A stretch of DNA of 64,000 nucleotides. It comes from Larix kaempferi. Lineage: Eukaryota > Streptophyta > Pinopsida > Pinales > Pinaceae. The notes below the pieces were generated by a model. That model was not told where the DNA came from. It ran no database searches and saw only the letters and a program-made list of their open reading frames with translations. How positions within the stretch are numbered: the first letter of the stretch is position 1; every line of letters starts with the position of its first letter. The stretch lies in contig BSBM01000423.1 in the NCBI GenBank assembly GCA_027924585.1, positions 3,419,501 through 3,483,500 on the forward strand, written 5' to 3'. This document shows, in pieces, positions 12,860 to 24,379 of this stretch. The position numbers and the translations under genes were made by a program.

Positions 12860-13466
12860 TGTTAAATATTTAGAATTTACTTCAATCTGATCTAGGATCT
12901 TAACTGAGAGAACAACATGTACAGCAAATCTATAGCATATCAATCATGGACACAATAATGCAAGCACACAAGAGACACATAGTTTACTTGGGGAAAACCA
13001 TAAAGGTGAAAAACCCCAATAACTTCCTTAGAGATAGATAGAGCAATGATACAACCAGAATACAAGAGATAGTCTTCTCCTAGCAGCAGAGCCTCCTCCT
13101 TCACAAGTGCGCCACTCTCCAAAGTGTGAGTGAGATAATAGAATGTGTAAAATGAGAGAGACACACTCTCTATTTATACACTAACTTGACTTGACCTTTA
13201 CTCAACTAGGTCAGCCTCAACTAGGGTGGTCTAATAACCCTTTGACCCACATGGCCGACCCCCAATAGGGTGGTCTAATAACCCTTTGACCCACATGACT
13301 TATACAGGGCCGACCCCAACAAGGTGGTCTAATAACCCATCAAGTATAAGTTACGACACTTACAATATAAATGACGACACTTTCGTATAGAGGAATAATA
13401 ACATCTCTATAGGAATACAATATACATATATGTGAAATACATTCCGAAGTTACATATACATCAACA
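12860..13466 (-). repeat. Copia-B 3' LTR
   Basis: 607 bp against 592 bp for its partner. The length difference lies in the GGCCGACCCCAATAGGGTGG words near 13250-13340, which occur in differing numbers in the two LTRs. Long stretches are identical by eye, so the insertion is younger than Copia-A. Confidence 0.93.
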
Positions 13467-13689
13467 CTCCCTCTTAACTAGGAAGGTATTTCTCGACACA
13501 GGTCTTCTAGCACAAGTCTTCTTCTCTGGATCATCGTCACTAGATCATCGTCACTGCTGCTACTGTCTCAATCAATCTCTGAATCGAATCGTCATAGGAA
13601 GTTCTACAGAGCCAGTCCTTTTTCATACTGGATGTAGGCCCACCACCTGCAGGTCTTCGTCATCACTGGCCATATTGTGGAATCCTCAG

Positions 13690-14190
13690 GACTTATTATG
13701 TGTGTCACAAAACCTCGAAAGAGCATCCCAGGATGTTACGAGCACACGGATCTACCTATAGGATCTCCCAGGGCCATATTATATGTGACCTCACCACAAA
13801 ACCTCGCAAGAGCATCCTAGGCTTTTACGAGCACACAGCTCTACCTATAGGATCTCCGAGGGACAGATTATATGTGGTCACCACAAAACCTCACAAGAGC
13901 ATCCCAGGCTGTTACGAGCACACAGCTCTACCTATCAGATCTCCTAGGGACATATTATATGCCATAGGAAAAAACCTCAAAAGAGCATCTGCTAGATATC
14001 CCAGGGCCAGATTATATGCCATAGGAAAAACCTCGAAAGACTATCTACAGATCTCCCAGGGCCAAATTATATGTCCTCCCAGATCAAAACCTCGAAAGAG
14101 CATTTGCTAGATATCCCAGGGCCAAATTACATGCCATAGGAAAAACCTCGAAAGACTATCTGTAAATCTCCCAGGGCCAAATTATATGCT
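13690..14190. repeat. Tandem repeat array in the Copia-B 3' internal region
   Basis: Three units of about 87 bp (starting near 13708, 13797 and 13884) carry CCTCGMAAGAGCATCC ... TTACGAGCACAC ... ATCTACCTAT. Four shorter units of about 55-60 bp follow, keeping AAAACCTC and CCCAGGGCCA. The 87-bp period is divisible by three, which creates an artefactual 136-residue open frame on the plus strand. Confidence 0.85.
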
Positions 14191-14219
14191 CATTTGCACA
14201 ACCTGATCCATGGCCATAG

Positions 14220-14770
14220 AGTATCAACTTGATACTCACCATACATCATCCTGATGTACACATGATCATCCTAATCATCATCACTGCAACATCCTGCTGC
14301 ATGTCATCTGGAGCAACATCCTAAAGCTCATTATCCATGATCATCCTGATCATACAATGCATCTACCTGATGCATACCAAGTATCTACCTGATACATATC
14401 ATCATACATGATCCACCTGATCATATAGTGTATCCACCTGATACAAATACAAATACATGATACATATCACCATACATGATCCACCTGATCATACAATGTA
14501 TCCACCTGATACATATATAGATACATGGTCCAAGCATCCAACATGATGCATATACAAAATACATGCAAATGATCCAACCGATCATATCCAGCATCCAACA
14601 TGATGCATATATACATATAAATGATCCAACTGATCATATCCAGCATCCAACATGATGCATACATACATATACATATAAATGATCCAACTGATCATATCCA
14701 ACATCCAACATGATGCGTACATACATATAAATGATCCAACTGATCATACAAAGCAGAAACCAGAACATCA
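14220..14770. repeat. Short tandem repeats around TGATCC/CATCC words
   Basis: Units of about 25-60 bp repeat CTGATCATA, CAGCATCCAACATGATGC and ATACATATAAATGATCCAAC many times. This continues the repetitive tract between RNase H and the 3' LTR of Copia-B. Open frames here are repeat artefacts. Confidence 0.8.
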
Positions 14771-14861
14771 TCCTGATGCTCATCATCCAGCGCTTACATC
14801 CACAACCCTGTGAAGGATCCTCCTTCCAACATGCTTGGAATGGCTTCAGCAAATGTGTCCA

Positions 14862-15836
14862 TCATTTCTTCCTCAAAGTGTCATCAATCTGAAGAATGCC
14901 AAGCCTCTCCCTGAAGTACTCGAACTTCACCCTGGCTAGTGGCTTCGTCAGCACATCTGCAATCTGCTCGACCGTCGCAATGTACAGGAGCTTCACAGCT
15001 CCTCTCTGCACCATATCCCTGATATAGTGATATTTGATCTCTATGTGTTTCGACTTGTCATGAAACACTGGGTTCTTGGACAGCTTCACACAACTCTGGT
15101 TATCACAAAAGATACTAGTAGCATCCAACGGGAGATCAAATAACTCAGACAGTAGCTTTCGTAGCCATACTGCCTCACAACTAGCTGAACAGGCTGCAAC
15201 ATACTCTACCTCAGCTGTACTTAGTGCTACGCAGGACTGCTTCCTGCTGAACCAAGAGATCACACCTGATCCCATCCTGAAGTAGCACCCAGATGTGCTC
15301 TTCCTATCTGCAGCACTGCCTGCCTAATCTGAATCAACCTAACCCTGTAGGTTAAACTTTTGATTCGCTTCATACTTGAGCCCATAATCCACTGTACCTT
15401 TCAGGTACCTCAAAATATGCTTTACAGCAACCAGGTGAACACTCCTCGGATCTGTCAGGAACTGGCTCAATGTCTTCACCGCAAAGCAAATATCTGGTCT
15501 CATGTTAGTCAGGTACATCAAGGACCCAATAATCTGACGATACATAGTGACATCAACCGATTCAAATGAAGCATCACACAGAAGCTTTAGGTTTGATGCC
15601 ATAGCCCTGCAGTCCATCATCCGGAACCTCTTCAGGATCTCTACTACATACTTCGCTTGTCCAAGGAATATTCCATCTGCACTCTGCTACACCTCCATAC
15701 CTAGAAAGTGGTGCATCATACCCAAGTTCTGCACATATATGACTCCCTATCATGTGTCTCAGAACCAAGTAGTTGCTCCACATACACTTCTTCTTCAACT
15801 ACACCATTCAAGAAAGCTGTCTTGAAATCCATCTGG
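14862..15836 (-). pseudogene. Copia reverse transcriptase (part) and RNase H
   Basis: Reading from 15836 the minus strand gives the RT palm motif MDFKTAFLNGVVEE. The sequence then jumps past the YVDD region to the thumb (RQIIGSLMYLTNMRPDI, LRYLKGT) and continues into Copia RNase H with VALSTAEVEYVAA, DNQSCVKLSKNP, HIEIKYHYIRD and IADVLTKPL. Stops interrupt it near 15310-15345 (two in the VDSD region) and near 15690, and the RT is internally deleted. The RNase H half (14862-15275) is an uninterrupted frame of 137 codons. It is the only coding sequence left in Copia-B. Confidence 0.93.
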
Positions 15837-18800
15837 TGTATCTTCTATTTCATCACTTTTATATTTCTCTATGCTGCCATCTGTAGCATGCTTGATCTTG
15901 ATAGATCCATATAGAAGTCATAACAAACTTCCCTTCAAGTCTTGGGACTACATCCCAAACATCATTCTTCATGATCAACAGATCATGGCATTCTTCCCAT
16001 ATCCTGGGAACTTCAATATATTCAATAAATAATTTTGTTGTTGAACAAATGTTGTAGTTCTTCTTTTGTGGGTGATGGCATACAATCTTTCCTACACAAC
16101 AAGTTAAATTGCATGATTAGAAAACATCTCATAGTTTTCAGAACAAATTCTTACACATTAAGAAATATGTCATACAGTCATGCAATTATCTTAGCTAATG
16201 CTTCAATACAATATTTATCCATATCCCGTAACTTTCTAGATGCCTTCCAATCTCTACCAGAACATTGTTAAGAGTGTGCACAACTCGCAACATGTCAGCA
16301 AAGAGGTTTCATTCTAGATAAGTAGAAATACAGTGCCATAGGCCACTTACCCATGCATATTAGTAGTATACTGTTCATCAATGCAACTATTCTAATATGC
16401 ATAATACACAACCTAATTCTAGGAACATCAGTATATACATTATTGAACAGTATTATTTAAACAATAAAATATGCAAGTAATGACAATTCAAATACTTATC
16501 TTTGTTTGTTTGTTGGGTTGACTCCCTCTCAGTCTTTGCTTCTTTTCTGCAACTCCATTCTTATGTGGATTGTGAGAAGTGGTCAACTCCCTCTGAATAT
16601 CTGCATCCTTGCAGAAACTACTGAAGTGTGCTCCTTTGCTTTCTTGCAGGAACAACTGGAGTGTGCTCTCTCTTGATCTTTGGTTCCTGGATTACCTGTC
16701 CTTGAACTTACATCCATCCTTAATCGCTATGAATGCTTATTAGTATCATCATTGTGTTATCCTTGAGGTCTCATACATAATCACACATTTATTAGTATAA
16801 TCTTAATACTATCAAAACACAATAATCTTAAACATGTATATTCATGATCATTCACAGATAATAAACATTAGTATTCAAGGTTTCATGGAAGTCTCCTTCT
16901 ACTCATACACATTTTTATTTGATCGTAGGACTCTTCAGGTTAGTTGAATCATCAATCAAGATAAGAGATATAATATGCATAAAACCCATGATTATTCAAA
17001 CCTATACCTTCATGATTCTTTTGGTTAGTCATATCAGCAATTATGGTAAGAAACATAATATGCATACAACCATGATTATTCAAACCTATGACTTCATGAA
17101 TAATCATTATCAACAACACAACAGTATAAGATACTAACACAAGGTAGGATTCTAGCTTGATATAGGAAAAACATACCTGGATTAGCATGCTAGCTAGTTA
17201 TGTCTAACATACCCGCATAATGTCTTCTGGTTCTCTTCAGTGACTTGTGCTAGTAACCTGCATGTCTCATAAGTTAACCATTGTAGAACCAAGTTATACA
17301 TACCTCGAAAGTAGATCTTCTATGTGATCCATGACAATGGATGAATCTTTGTCTTCATGTCACCATGAGCATATGTTCTTAAAGTAGAACATGATTTGAC
17401 TTTCTTGGTCTACCTTTTTTGTTAGCAAACATCATAAACCTCATACAACATCACAATGCATTAGTACAATCATAAGTGTCAAAACCTTAGTCAATGAATA
17501 TCTTCTATTAAGGTGATACGACAAGTCCAGTAATTAATCAAGATTGTACTGTAATGATATGAAGACAAACCTATGATAAACTTAACCATGAAACATACCT
17601 GTAAGCCATACCTGTCAAGATTGTTTGTAATCTTCTTATGGAAGGCCTTAGCCTCATCTCCCTCTAAGACAGGAACTTCTTCACTTATGCAGGTGACCAA
17701 TCCATCTTCTTCTAGGATTAACCCAATCCACTTGATTTGCAAGAACTGGTCCTGGAGCTGGATTAGGGTTTGTCAAAGAAACCCCAAAAATTCAAACTTT
17801 GAATTTCAAACTTCCGAAAGGATAGAAATATGTGCCTTGATGAGCTGATCAAGTTGGTATATTCAGAATTTGAAAACTGCAAAGTTTCACACCTCAAAAT
17901 TGCCCTTTAGATTTCCGGATTTACTAGGGAGGACCCTGAATTAGGGTTTGAATTTCCCGGAGCTTCACCCAACCAAAATATTTGATTCAAAACTCTAAGA
18001 TTTTATTTTTCTGAGGAGCTTCCAGCTGTGGTCACAGATTTCCAAAATTCCAATTTTTGCACAAGCCCTAATTTTCCATCTTTCCGATCAAAGTCCTGAA
18101 CTGAGATTTGATCAAGCCCGGCCTTCTGGCCAACCCAAAAATCTGATCTTGGTCTCTAAATTTCGATTTTGATGAGTAGCTTCCAGCCGTGGTCTTCGAT
18201 TACAAAAATTCCAACTTTATTCGAAGCCCTAAATTCCGGAAGCCATGAATGAAGGTACTAAAAAATAATTCTGTTTTGACATAAATATGTACTTGATTGT
18301 TTCTACTATAGCTCCAAAATTTGTGATCCACAGGGTCTGAAAATTTGTTCTGAGATAACCCGACCTGTTGTCTTTCCATCCCGACAGGTCTGACCTCAAT
18401 TGGATTCTCTGAGAAAGAGTTATGCCAAGTGTCGCAACGTGACATGTTTATGCGATGATACAGGAGAGCGAACTTGTACGGAGTACCATGTGTCACTGTT
18501 TCAACTTCGGTCTCTGAAAAAGTTTTCTGAGACATCTTGATCTGTTATCTTTCCATCCCGATAGGTCTGACCTCAATTGGATTCTCTGAGAGAGAGTTAT
18601 GCCAAGTGTCGCAACGTGACCTGTTTATGGGATAATACAGGAGAGCGAACTTGTACGGCGTGCCATGTGTCACTGGTTCAACTTCGGCCTCTGAAAAACG
18701 TTTATGTGATATTACAGTTTATTTACTACCTGTCCCCTTTTACGAAATTTCATTTGGAGTTTCCTAGCCCAAGTTATGACCTTTTTCCCAAGGTCACCTG

Positions 18801-19062
18801 ATTTTGACTTAGATCTGGAAGAGGCAGAAACCCTATATTGTAAAGATCATAAATCACAAAGTACAACGAATTAGAGGTTGTGCATTGGACACAAGGTACA
18901 CGGAGATTTTAAATTCGATGTGTAAAAGTTTCAGATCTGAAAACTTTGGCAAAACGGATTTATAGCGAAAGTGCTATGATGACTGGTTTTTGCTATATCA
19001 ATCCCTAGCATCGTAAGTGCAACGAGTGTCATACATGCCATATTATGCCTTCTTTCAGGATA
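15837..19062 (-). other. Copia-B internal region, non-coding
   Basis: Where gag, protease and integrase should be there is AT-rich sequence with no recognisable domain. It is homologous to the interior of Copia-A. A direct duplication of about 160 bp occurs near 18360-18530 and 18530-18690 (shared TGACCTCAATTGGATTCTCTGAGA and ACAGGAGAGCGAACTTGTACGG words). The small open frames on both strands have no motif. Confidence 0.75.
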
Positions 19063-19074
19063 GCTCTGATACCA
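19063..19074 (-). other. Copia-B primer binding site, Met tRNA
   Basis: The minus strand reads TGGTATCAGAGC immediately inside the right LTR (boundary at 19075). Confidence 0.95.
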
Positions 19075-19666
19075 TGTTAAATTTTTAGAATTTACTTCAA
19101 TCTGATCTAGGATATTAACTGAGAGAACAACATGTACAGCAAATCTACAGCATATCAATCATGGACACAATAATGCAAGCACACAAGAGACACAGAGTTT
19201 ACTTGGGGAAAACCATAAAGGTGAAAAACCCCAATAACTTCCTCAGAGATAGATAGAGCAATGATACAACCAGAATACAAGAGATAGTCTTGTCCTAGCA
19301 GCAGAGCCTCCTCCTCCACAAGTGCGCCACTCTCCAAAGTGTGAGTGAGATAATAGAATGTGTAAAATGAGAGAAACACACTCTCTATTTATACACTAAC
19401 TTGACTTGACCTTTACTCAACTAGGTCGGCCTCAACTTAACCACTTAACATAATGCTGACTGGGCCGACCTCCACTAGGGTGGTCTAATAACCCTTTGAC
19501 CCACATGGCCGACCCCCAATAGGGTGGTCTAATAACCCATCAAGTATAAGTTACGACACTTACAATATAAATGACAACACTTTCGTATAGAGGAATAATA
19601 ACATCTCTATAGGAATACAATATACGTATATGTGAAATACATTCCGAAGTTACATATACATCAACA
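19075..19666 (-). repeat. Copia-B 5' LTR
   Basis: 592 bp, minus-strand start TGTTGATGTATATG and end TTAACA. A TATA-like box (TATAAATAG on the minus strand) lies near 19385-19393. Flanked outside by GACCT. Confidence 0.94.
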
Positions 19667-19679
19667 GACCTGGGCTCCT

Positions 19680-20160
19680 GCTCCTCTCTCTTGACTTAGA
19701 ATTTATTCAGCATAACAATAGCTCTTCAATTGGTGGTCCCTTTCTCATGCCTTCCCCTTTTATTTATGGCAAGGTAGGGAGGATTGGTTCGAAAGGTAGT
19801 TGAATTGGGAAGTTAGAAAACCTGACTCAACTAATCCCAATTTGTGTTTTTAATATGTTTTTCTAGTTTCCTTAAGACACCTGCGACTATTAGACATAGC
19901 AATTTGTGAGTGACTCGCAGCGTGTGGGCTCAGCAATGCGCGAATGCAGTTTTTTAATTGAAACCCACGGGTTTTCAATATAGAGACCCGTGAGTGACTC
20001 GCAACATGTCAAGTATAGGAGTCGCGGATTTATGGTGAAAAAAAAAAAATTAAGTTGAAGGAGTACGGATTCAGCTCCAAATCATCCAAGGTCAACTAAT
20101 ATCTTCCATCTATATTGTCCTTTTGTGTGATCGACGAGGCGATGTGATCATGGATGGAGA
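19680..20160 (-). repeat. Dispersed repeat, copy 2 (inverse of 8310-8890)
   Basis: The reverse complement keeps the landmarks of copy 1: CGATCACACAAAAGGACAA near 20130, GGGATTAGTTGAG near 19835 and TTGTTATGCTGAA near 19710. It sits directly between Copia-B and a plus-strand Copia RNase H tail. The central third has diverged and carries CTCGCA/CGCGG words. Confidence 0.5.
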
Positions 20161-20172
20161 AGTCCTAATTTG

Positions 20173-20349
20173 ATGGATAACAAGATTCATATGCACTACA
20201 TCAAGAGTTTAGTGCATGATCAGATCATTGATCTGCAGTATTTCCCAATAGGTGAGCAAACTACAAACATCTTCACCAAAGCTTTTACCGAGAAGACCTT
20301 TAGCTATCTGAGATCACTGCTTGCGATAATTGAACATTTGGTGGAGTGA
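20173..20349 (+). pseudogene. Copia RNase H, C-terminal tail
   Basis: The plus strand encodes the end of a Copia RNase H: IHMHYIKSLVHDQIIDLQYF, then IFTKAFTEKTFSYLRS, ending with a stop at 20347-20349. This matches the family's HYIRxLV ... ADIFTKxL ending. Everything upstream is gone, replaced by the dispersed repeat. Orientation is opposite to Copia-B, so it is a separate element. Confidence 0.85.
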
Positions 20350-20451
20350 AGGATTGATCAGTAATATTTCAATTTTGATTATGTCCATTTTTAGGGAAGG
20401 TTTTTCTCATGAGGTTTTCCTTCTTTTCTTTGTTTCATGGGCAAGGAAGTA

Positions 20452-21216
20452 TGTTAAAGGGTGACCATGTCTTATTAATGTCCCCTATGTTATTTCTGAT
20501 TTTTAGCACATAAAGTCAGTCTTATTGGGGGTTTTGGAATATTTAAACCCATCCATGTCATCTAATACCTTAGGATAGCATTATTGATAATTTTTTATTA
20601 ATTCCTAGGTGTTAGACTATGTAGCTGACTAAATTATACATTGTGTGGACCACAAGTCTTCATTGTGTGGACCACAAGCATCCTAGACTTACCTGGGTGC
20701 ATTTATGAAGATTCTAGATAATATTTCCTAGGATTATGGATGATCTTATCCAATCCTGGAATAGAAAGGCGCCTTACTATTTCTTACTGATTTTTATCAC
20801 TTTTTGGTGAAAGGTGAAAGCTTGTTGACTAGTATTAACTTTTTTTCGGACAACTCATCCTCCATGATGTTTCCTCCTTCCAGATTCTGGATTTAGCATG
20901 CTTTTACATCATACATCACCATCTAATCACTCATTCAGAAATTTGTGAGCCTTAGAGGTGACTTGGAAAGCACAATTTCCACCTATGGGGGTTTTACATA
21001 TTTTTAGTAAGCCTAATTTTGTGAGGATTAGAATAGAAACTTCTTGATTTCAAATCTCTGATGTAATCTTATATATTTTCTGCCTGTTATTTTCCCAAGT
21101 TTGGCTGATTTATTATTATTCATGAGAGTAATTATGTTTGCATCGTACTGTACTGTTTTTCAGTGTTCTTGACTAGTTGTGTGAGATAACTTGTGAGAGT
21201 TGATATTTTTTTATCA
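20452..21216 (+). repeat. Candidate 3' LTR of the plus-strand Copia
   Basis: About 100 bp after the RNase H stop, TGTTAAAGGGTGACC follows a purine-rich stretch (GGGCAAGGAAG), as expected for a 3' LTR start. The right end is guessed at a CA near 21216, just before Gypsy-0 coding sequence on the other strand. No partner copy is in the window. The stretch has no other gene. Confidence 0.35.
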
Positions 21217-21220
21217 AATC

Positions 21221-22455
21221 TTAGTGTGAACTAAATTTCACAAGAAGGAAGGGGATATGAATAAGGCTGTAAGAACTTAAGCATTGAGTCTTTATAGAGA
21301 TGGTTTCCATCAATTCAGTTAGAGGAACATGAATTTTTATTTTATTCATTTCTTGTTCTAAACTGAAAGAAAAAGATGGTTGGATATTAGTTTCTTTGAC
21401 ATCCATGGATTTAAATTTGTGAGGATGATTTGATTTAATTTCTACTTCTATAGCTGACACATGTATTGCTGGAGTAACTCGCTTTTTAGGTTGATCCTGG
21501 GAATTTTTTCTTTGAACTAATCTTAAATTATACCTTCTTCTACTGGTTAACCTGACAAACATCTCCCTATACTTGATTCAATATCCTAGATTTCTCATAG
21601 TCATTCTATGTAAGATGACAATCATACTGGTCTTCTTCAATGAGATGGATTTCTTGTTTAGGATCTTCTAGTTTAGTATCAAACTCATCATTATCATCAA
21701 GCAAATTATTCTGAAGCGGGGGATGAATTTTTTTATATTCATTGTCTCTTCTCCCCCTTCGCATTAATTGTGGGTTGAAGGGTATCCTAAATTGATTAGG
21801 ATTTATATTAGCAATTTCCTTAGCATGCCTATTCTAAGATCTACCATCAAACTCCATTTTAGCTAATTTTTTTATTAAATATTTGATCATTTTTGTCATT
21901 TCTTCAATCTTATGATCTTGGGATTTTAAACCAGAAGTTGAGGGTCCCACCTCTTTCTTTTACCTATTTTCTCCCTCTTGATATTTAGATTTGGCTCTAA
22001 GTCTATATGTTGCTAAGAAGTTGGACTCCACTCCAAGTGAAGCTTCTTGCATATTTGCAAGACTGATAGCTCTTCTTTCCCTCATCAACAAGGAAACGTT
22101 AGCATCAAATTCATTTGCAAATGTGAGCTTGGATGAGGTTTCAGTAGGGTTCATCTCAATGGGAATTTTACTATACATTTTATTGAACATTTTGGTGAAA
22201 TATTCCACTAACTAATCAACTTTCCTTTTTAATGCACCAAATTTTGTAATGTCGCAAAGGTAGTTTTTTTTGTCTCTCCACTGCTTCAAAAATAATTCAT
22301 CTAAGGCATCAATATCATTAATGGAATTGGTAGGTAGCTCCCTAAACCATTTTCTGACCCCACCATCTAAACTCTGTACAAAAACTTACATCCAAACATC
22401 TTCATGCTCTATGTTTTGATTATTTGCATAGCTGCAATAAGTTGTTAGGTGCTCT
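21221..22455 (-). pseudogene. Gypsy-0 gag, downstream part, plus start of protease region
   Basis: Minus-strand frames give a Ty3/gypsy gag: SIDGGVRKWFRELP-like capsid words near 22335-22385, LFLKQWRDKK near 22270-22300, YFTKMFNKMYSKIP, then MRERRAISLANMQEASLGVE near 22030-22110. Further on, near 21290-21360, it has SFSFSLEQEMNKIKIHVPLTEL, a linker seen just before the Gypsy protease. At least five stops or shifts break it. The upstream part of the same gag is at 36105-36666, on the far side of Gypsy-1. Confidence 0.8.
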
Positions 22456-24064
22456 TGTTGGCGTATATAACTAAGCTAGACATTTCCAGTGTAGACCTAG
22501 GTACTTCGCGGTTCAAGGAACCAAAAAAACCCCTATTCACAGGCCCTTTCAGCACCAGACTGTGAATAGTTTGAGGTCTCACCCGAGGTGAAGCTGAGGA
22601 GGTGGTTGCAGAATCAAGTTTCCACAACCTGGTGATGCGACTGTAAAAGGGACTAATAGGAAGTGCGGCAAGGGATGCTTACTATGGACAAATTACTGCA
22701 TGAAGTCTCTACTTCGTAGTGGATGCTTCGTCAAACTATGGTGCCGCGCACCTAGCACATCCAAGGACTACGCAATGTTAGAATTGTTTCGCGTTATGAC
22801 AATAAGCTATTCACATCTTACCTCGCAGCACTCAAGATGGGTCGGCGCATCAACTAGACCATGAAGCTACTCCAGGGCTTGATCAACTCCAATCAATCCT
22901 TACTTAACAATCTCAATCCATTCATCAACACTTAGCTACTATCTTTATGGTGTATATAATTGAACAAAATTACACAGTACTACGTGTTCCAACACTATGC
23001 TCAGATCTAGTGCTAACTATGTGATTATCCACAGGTTTATGCATTCAAAGACTTAGACGAGCTGAATACTTAACATTCATCCACACATGCATTACTTAAC
23101 ATATTATTCCCATCATTTCTTGCAGCGAATACATATAAAAGCAATCACATAACAGATAACTACAACATCGAACATCCATACTAAGCAAATGAACAAATAC
23201 ACCAACACAATCAATCACACTACATAGAATTCAATGTGGTTCACCCCCCGGATGGAGGCTACGTCCACCAAAATAGTTGTTAATATTGATCTTTTTGGGA
23301 AGGGTACAACCGTTCTTAGTCTGCGCACTCAGTTGCACACTCTCTTCTCTCTCAAATAGGTCTATGCGCACTCAGCTGCAGAGCCTTTACAATGGCTTTC
23401 AAGCTTGAGATTCTACAATAATAAATACTAACAAAAATGAAGAGTAACCCTTCCCTTACAAAATCATGCCTTATTTATAGATCATGCCCGTAGGTCATGT
23501 CTTTACAATCCGCAGGCCAAAAACCCTTAGGTTTACAAAATCAGTTACAGTTTCCAGCTCATCGAGCTAGCTAGCGCCTGGTAGTGAATCTTCCATCATG
23601 GCCCACCCTTTATGCATGCCCATGTCGCTATCGGCCTTCCTGTCGCATGCGTGCCAATAGGTCACTTTCGTCGAGTCGTTCTTCCTCTAATGGTCTCGTG
23701 CGACTGGTTCAGGTAGTGGTATCTTTTACGTGTGTGACCAGTTGCTTTCTTCCCGATCCGCTCTTGCCCACCGCTTGGCACTCCTGGAGCATCTTTACCA
23801 AAAATAGACCGCCGACGGTCTACCCGGAACACGTGCCATATTTCCCATCCAACACTCTGCCCTGCTGTATCCCTGTAGACTGGACACTTTGCAGCACTAC
23901 ATCCTTGTAGCACCGATCTTCGGAGCTCTTCTAACACTGCGTTGCACGCAACTTCGCAGCATCCCCAAAACTTATACAAAAAAAGTATTTAGCCTGAACT
24001 ACGCTCAGCTTCGCAGTAACAAAAATCCTTGTTCAAACTTGCCCCACTTGAGCCAGGCTCAACA
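22456..24064 (-). repeat. Gypsy-1 3' LTR, 1609 bp
   Basis: Nearly collinear with 34491-36099 over its whole length, with scattered substitutions. The minus strand starts TGTTGAGCC directly after a purine tract (TAGGGGCC), fixing its inner end at 24064. Short ORFs present in both LTRs are not considered genes. Confidence 0.96.
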
Positions 24065-24379
24065 GGCCCCTAATACTTACAGGTGGCTTGCCCCCGATCC
24101 ACTTGGAACTTCGCCAAGTTGTTCCTCTGGTTGCAGAGCTAAATTCGCAGCGAACTCATTGTACATGCCGAACAACTTGTCGACCACTTGCCGGACTGTC
24201 TCCATTATTTCAATTGTAATTTCCTCGTCGATCTAGCCTTCCACCTGCGCTTGATTCTCGCGGAGCTCTTTTAACTTATGCTCGATCTCTTGTGAGATCA
24301 TGCTGGCATCCTCTAGCAAAGATTGTTACTTGTCTCCCAGTTCACTTTCTTTTTCCCTCAACGCCTACAGTTCCTTTTT

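Larger units (their letters stand above)
12860..19666 (-). mobile_element. Copia-B: two-LTR Copia element, internally deleted
   Basis: Two LTRs (12860-13466 and 19075-19666) share TGTTAAAT ... ACATATACATCAACA ends. They are flanked by perfect 5-bp duplications GACCT at 12855-12859 and 19667-19671. A Met-tRNA primer site follows the right LTR and a purine tract (AAGAGGGAG) precedes the left LTR on the minus strand. Only a reverse transcriptase/RNase H remnant is coding. Total 6807 bp. It is non-autonomous: gag, protease and integrase are absent. Confidence 0.95.

Noticed and set aside
13700-14110. 136-codon plus-strand open frame
   Set aside because: Produced by an 87-bp tandem repeat whose period is divisible by three; no protein motif.
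13690-14190. Regular repeats considered as a CRISPR-like array
   Set aside because: Units are directly tandem and diverged with no unique spacers of constant length, and the context is a plant retrotransposon.
22445-22627. Small frame MWKLDSATT... found in both Gypsy-1 LTRs
   Set aside because: Present in both copies only because LTRs are duplicates; the frames diverge (stop positions differ) and no family is recognised.
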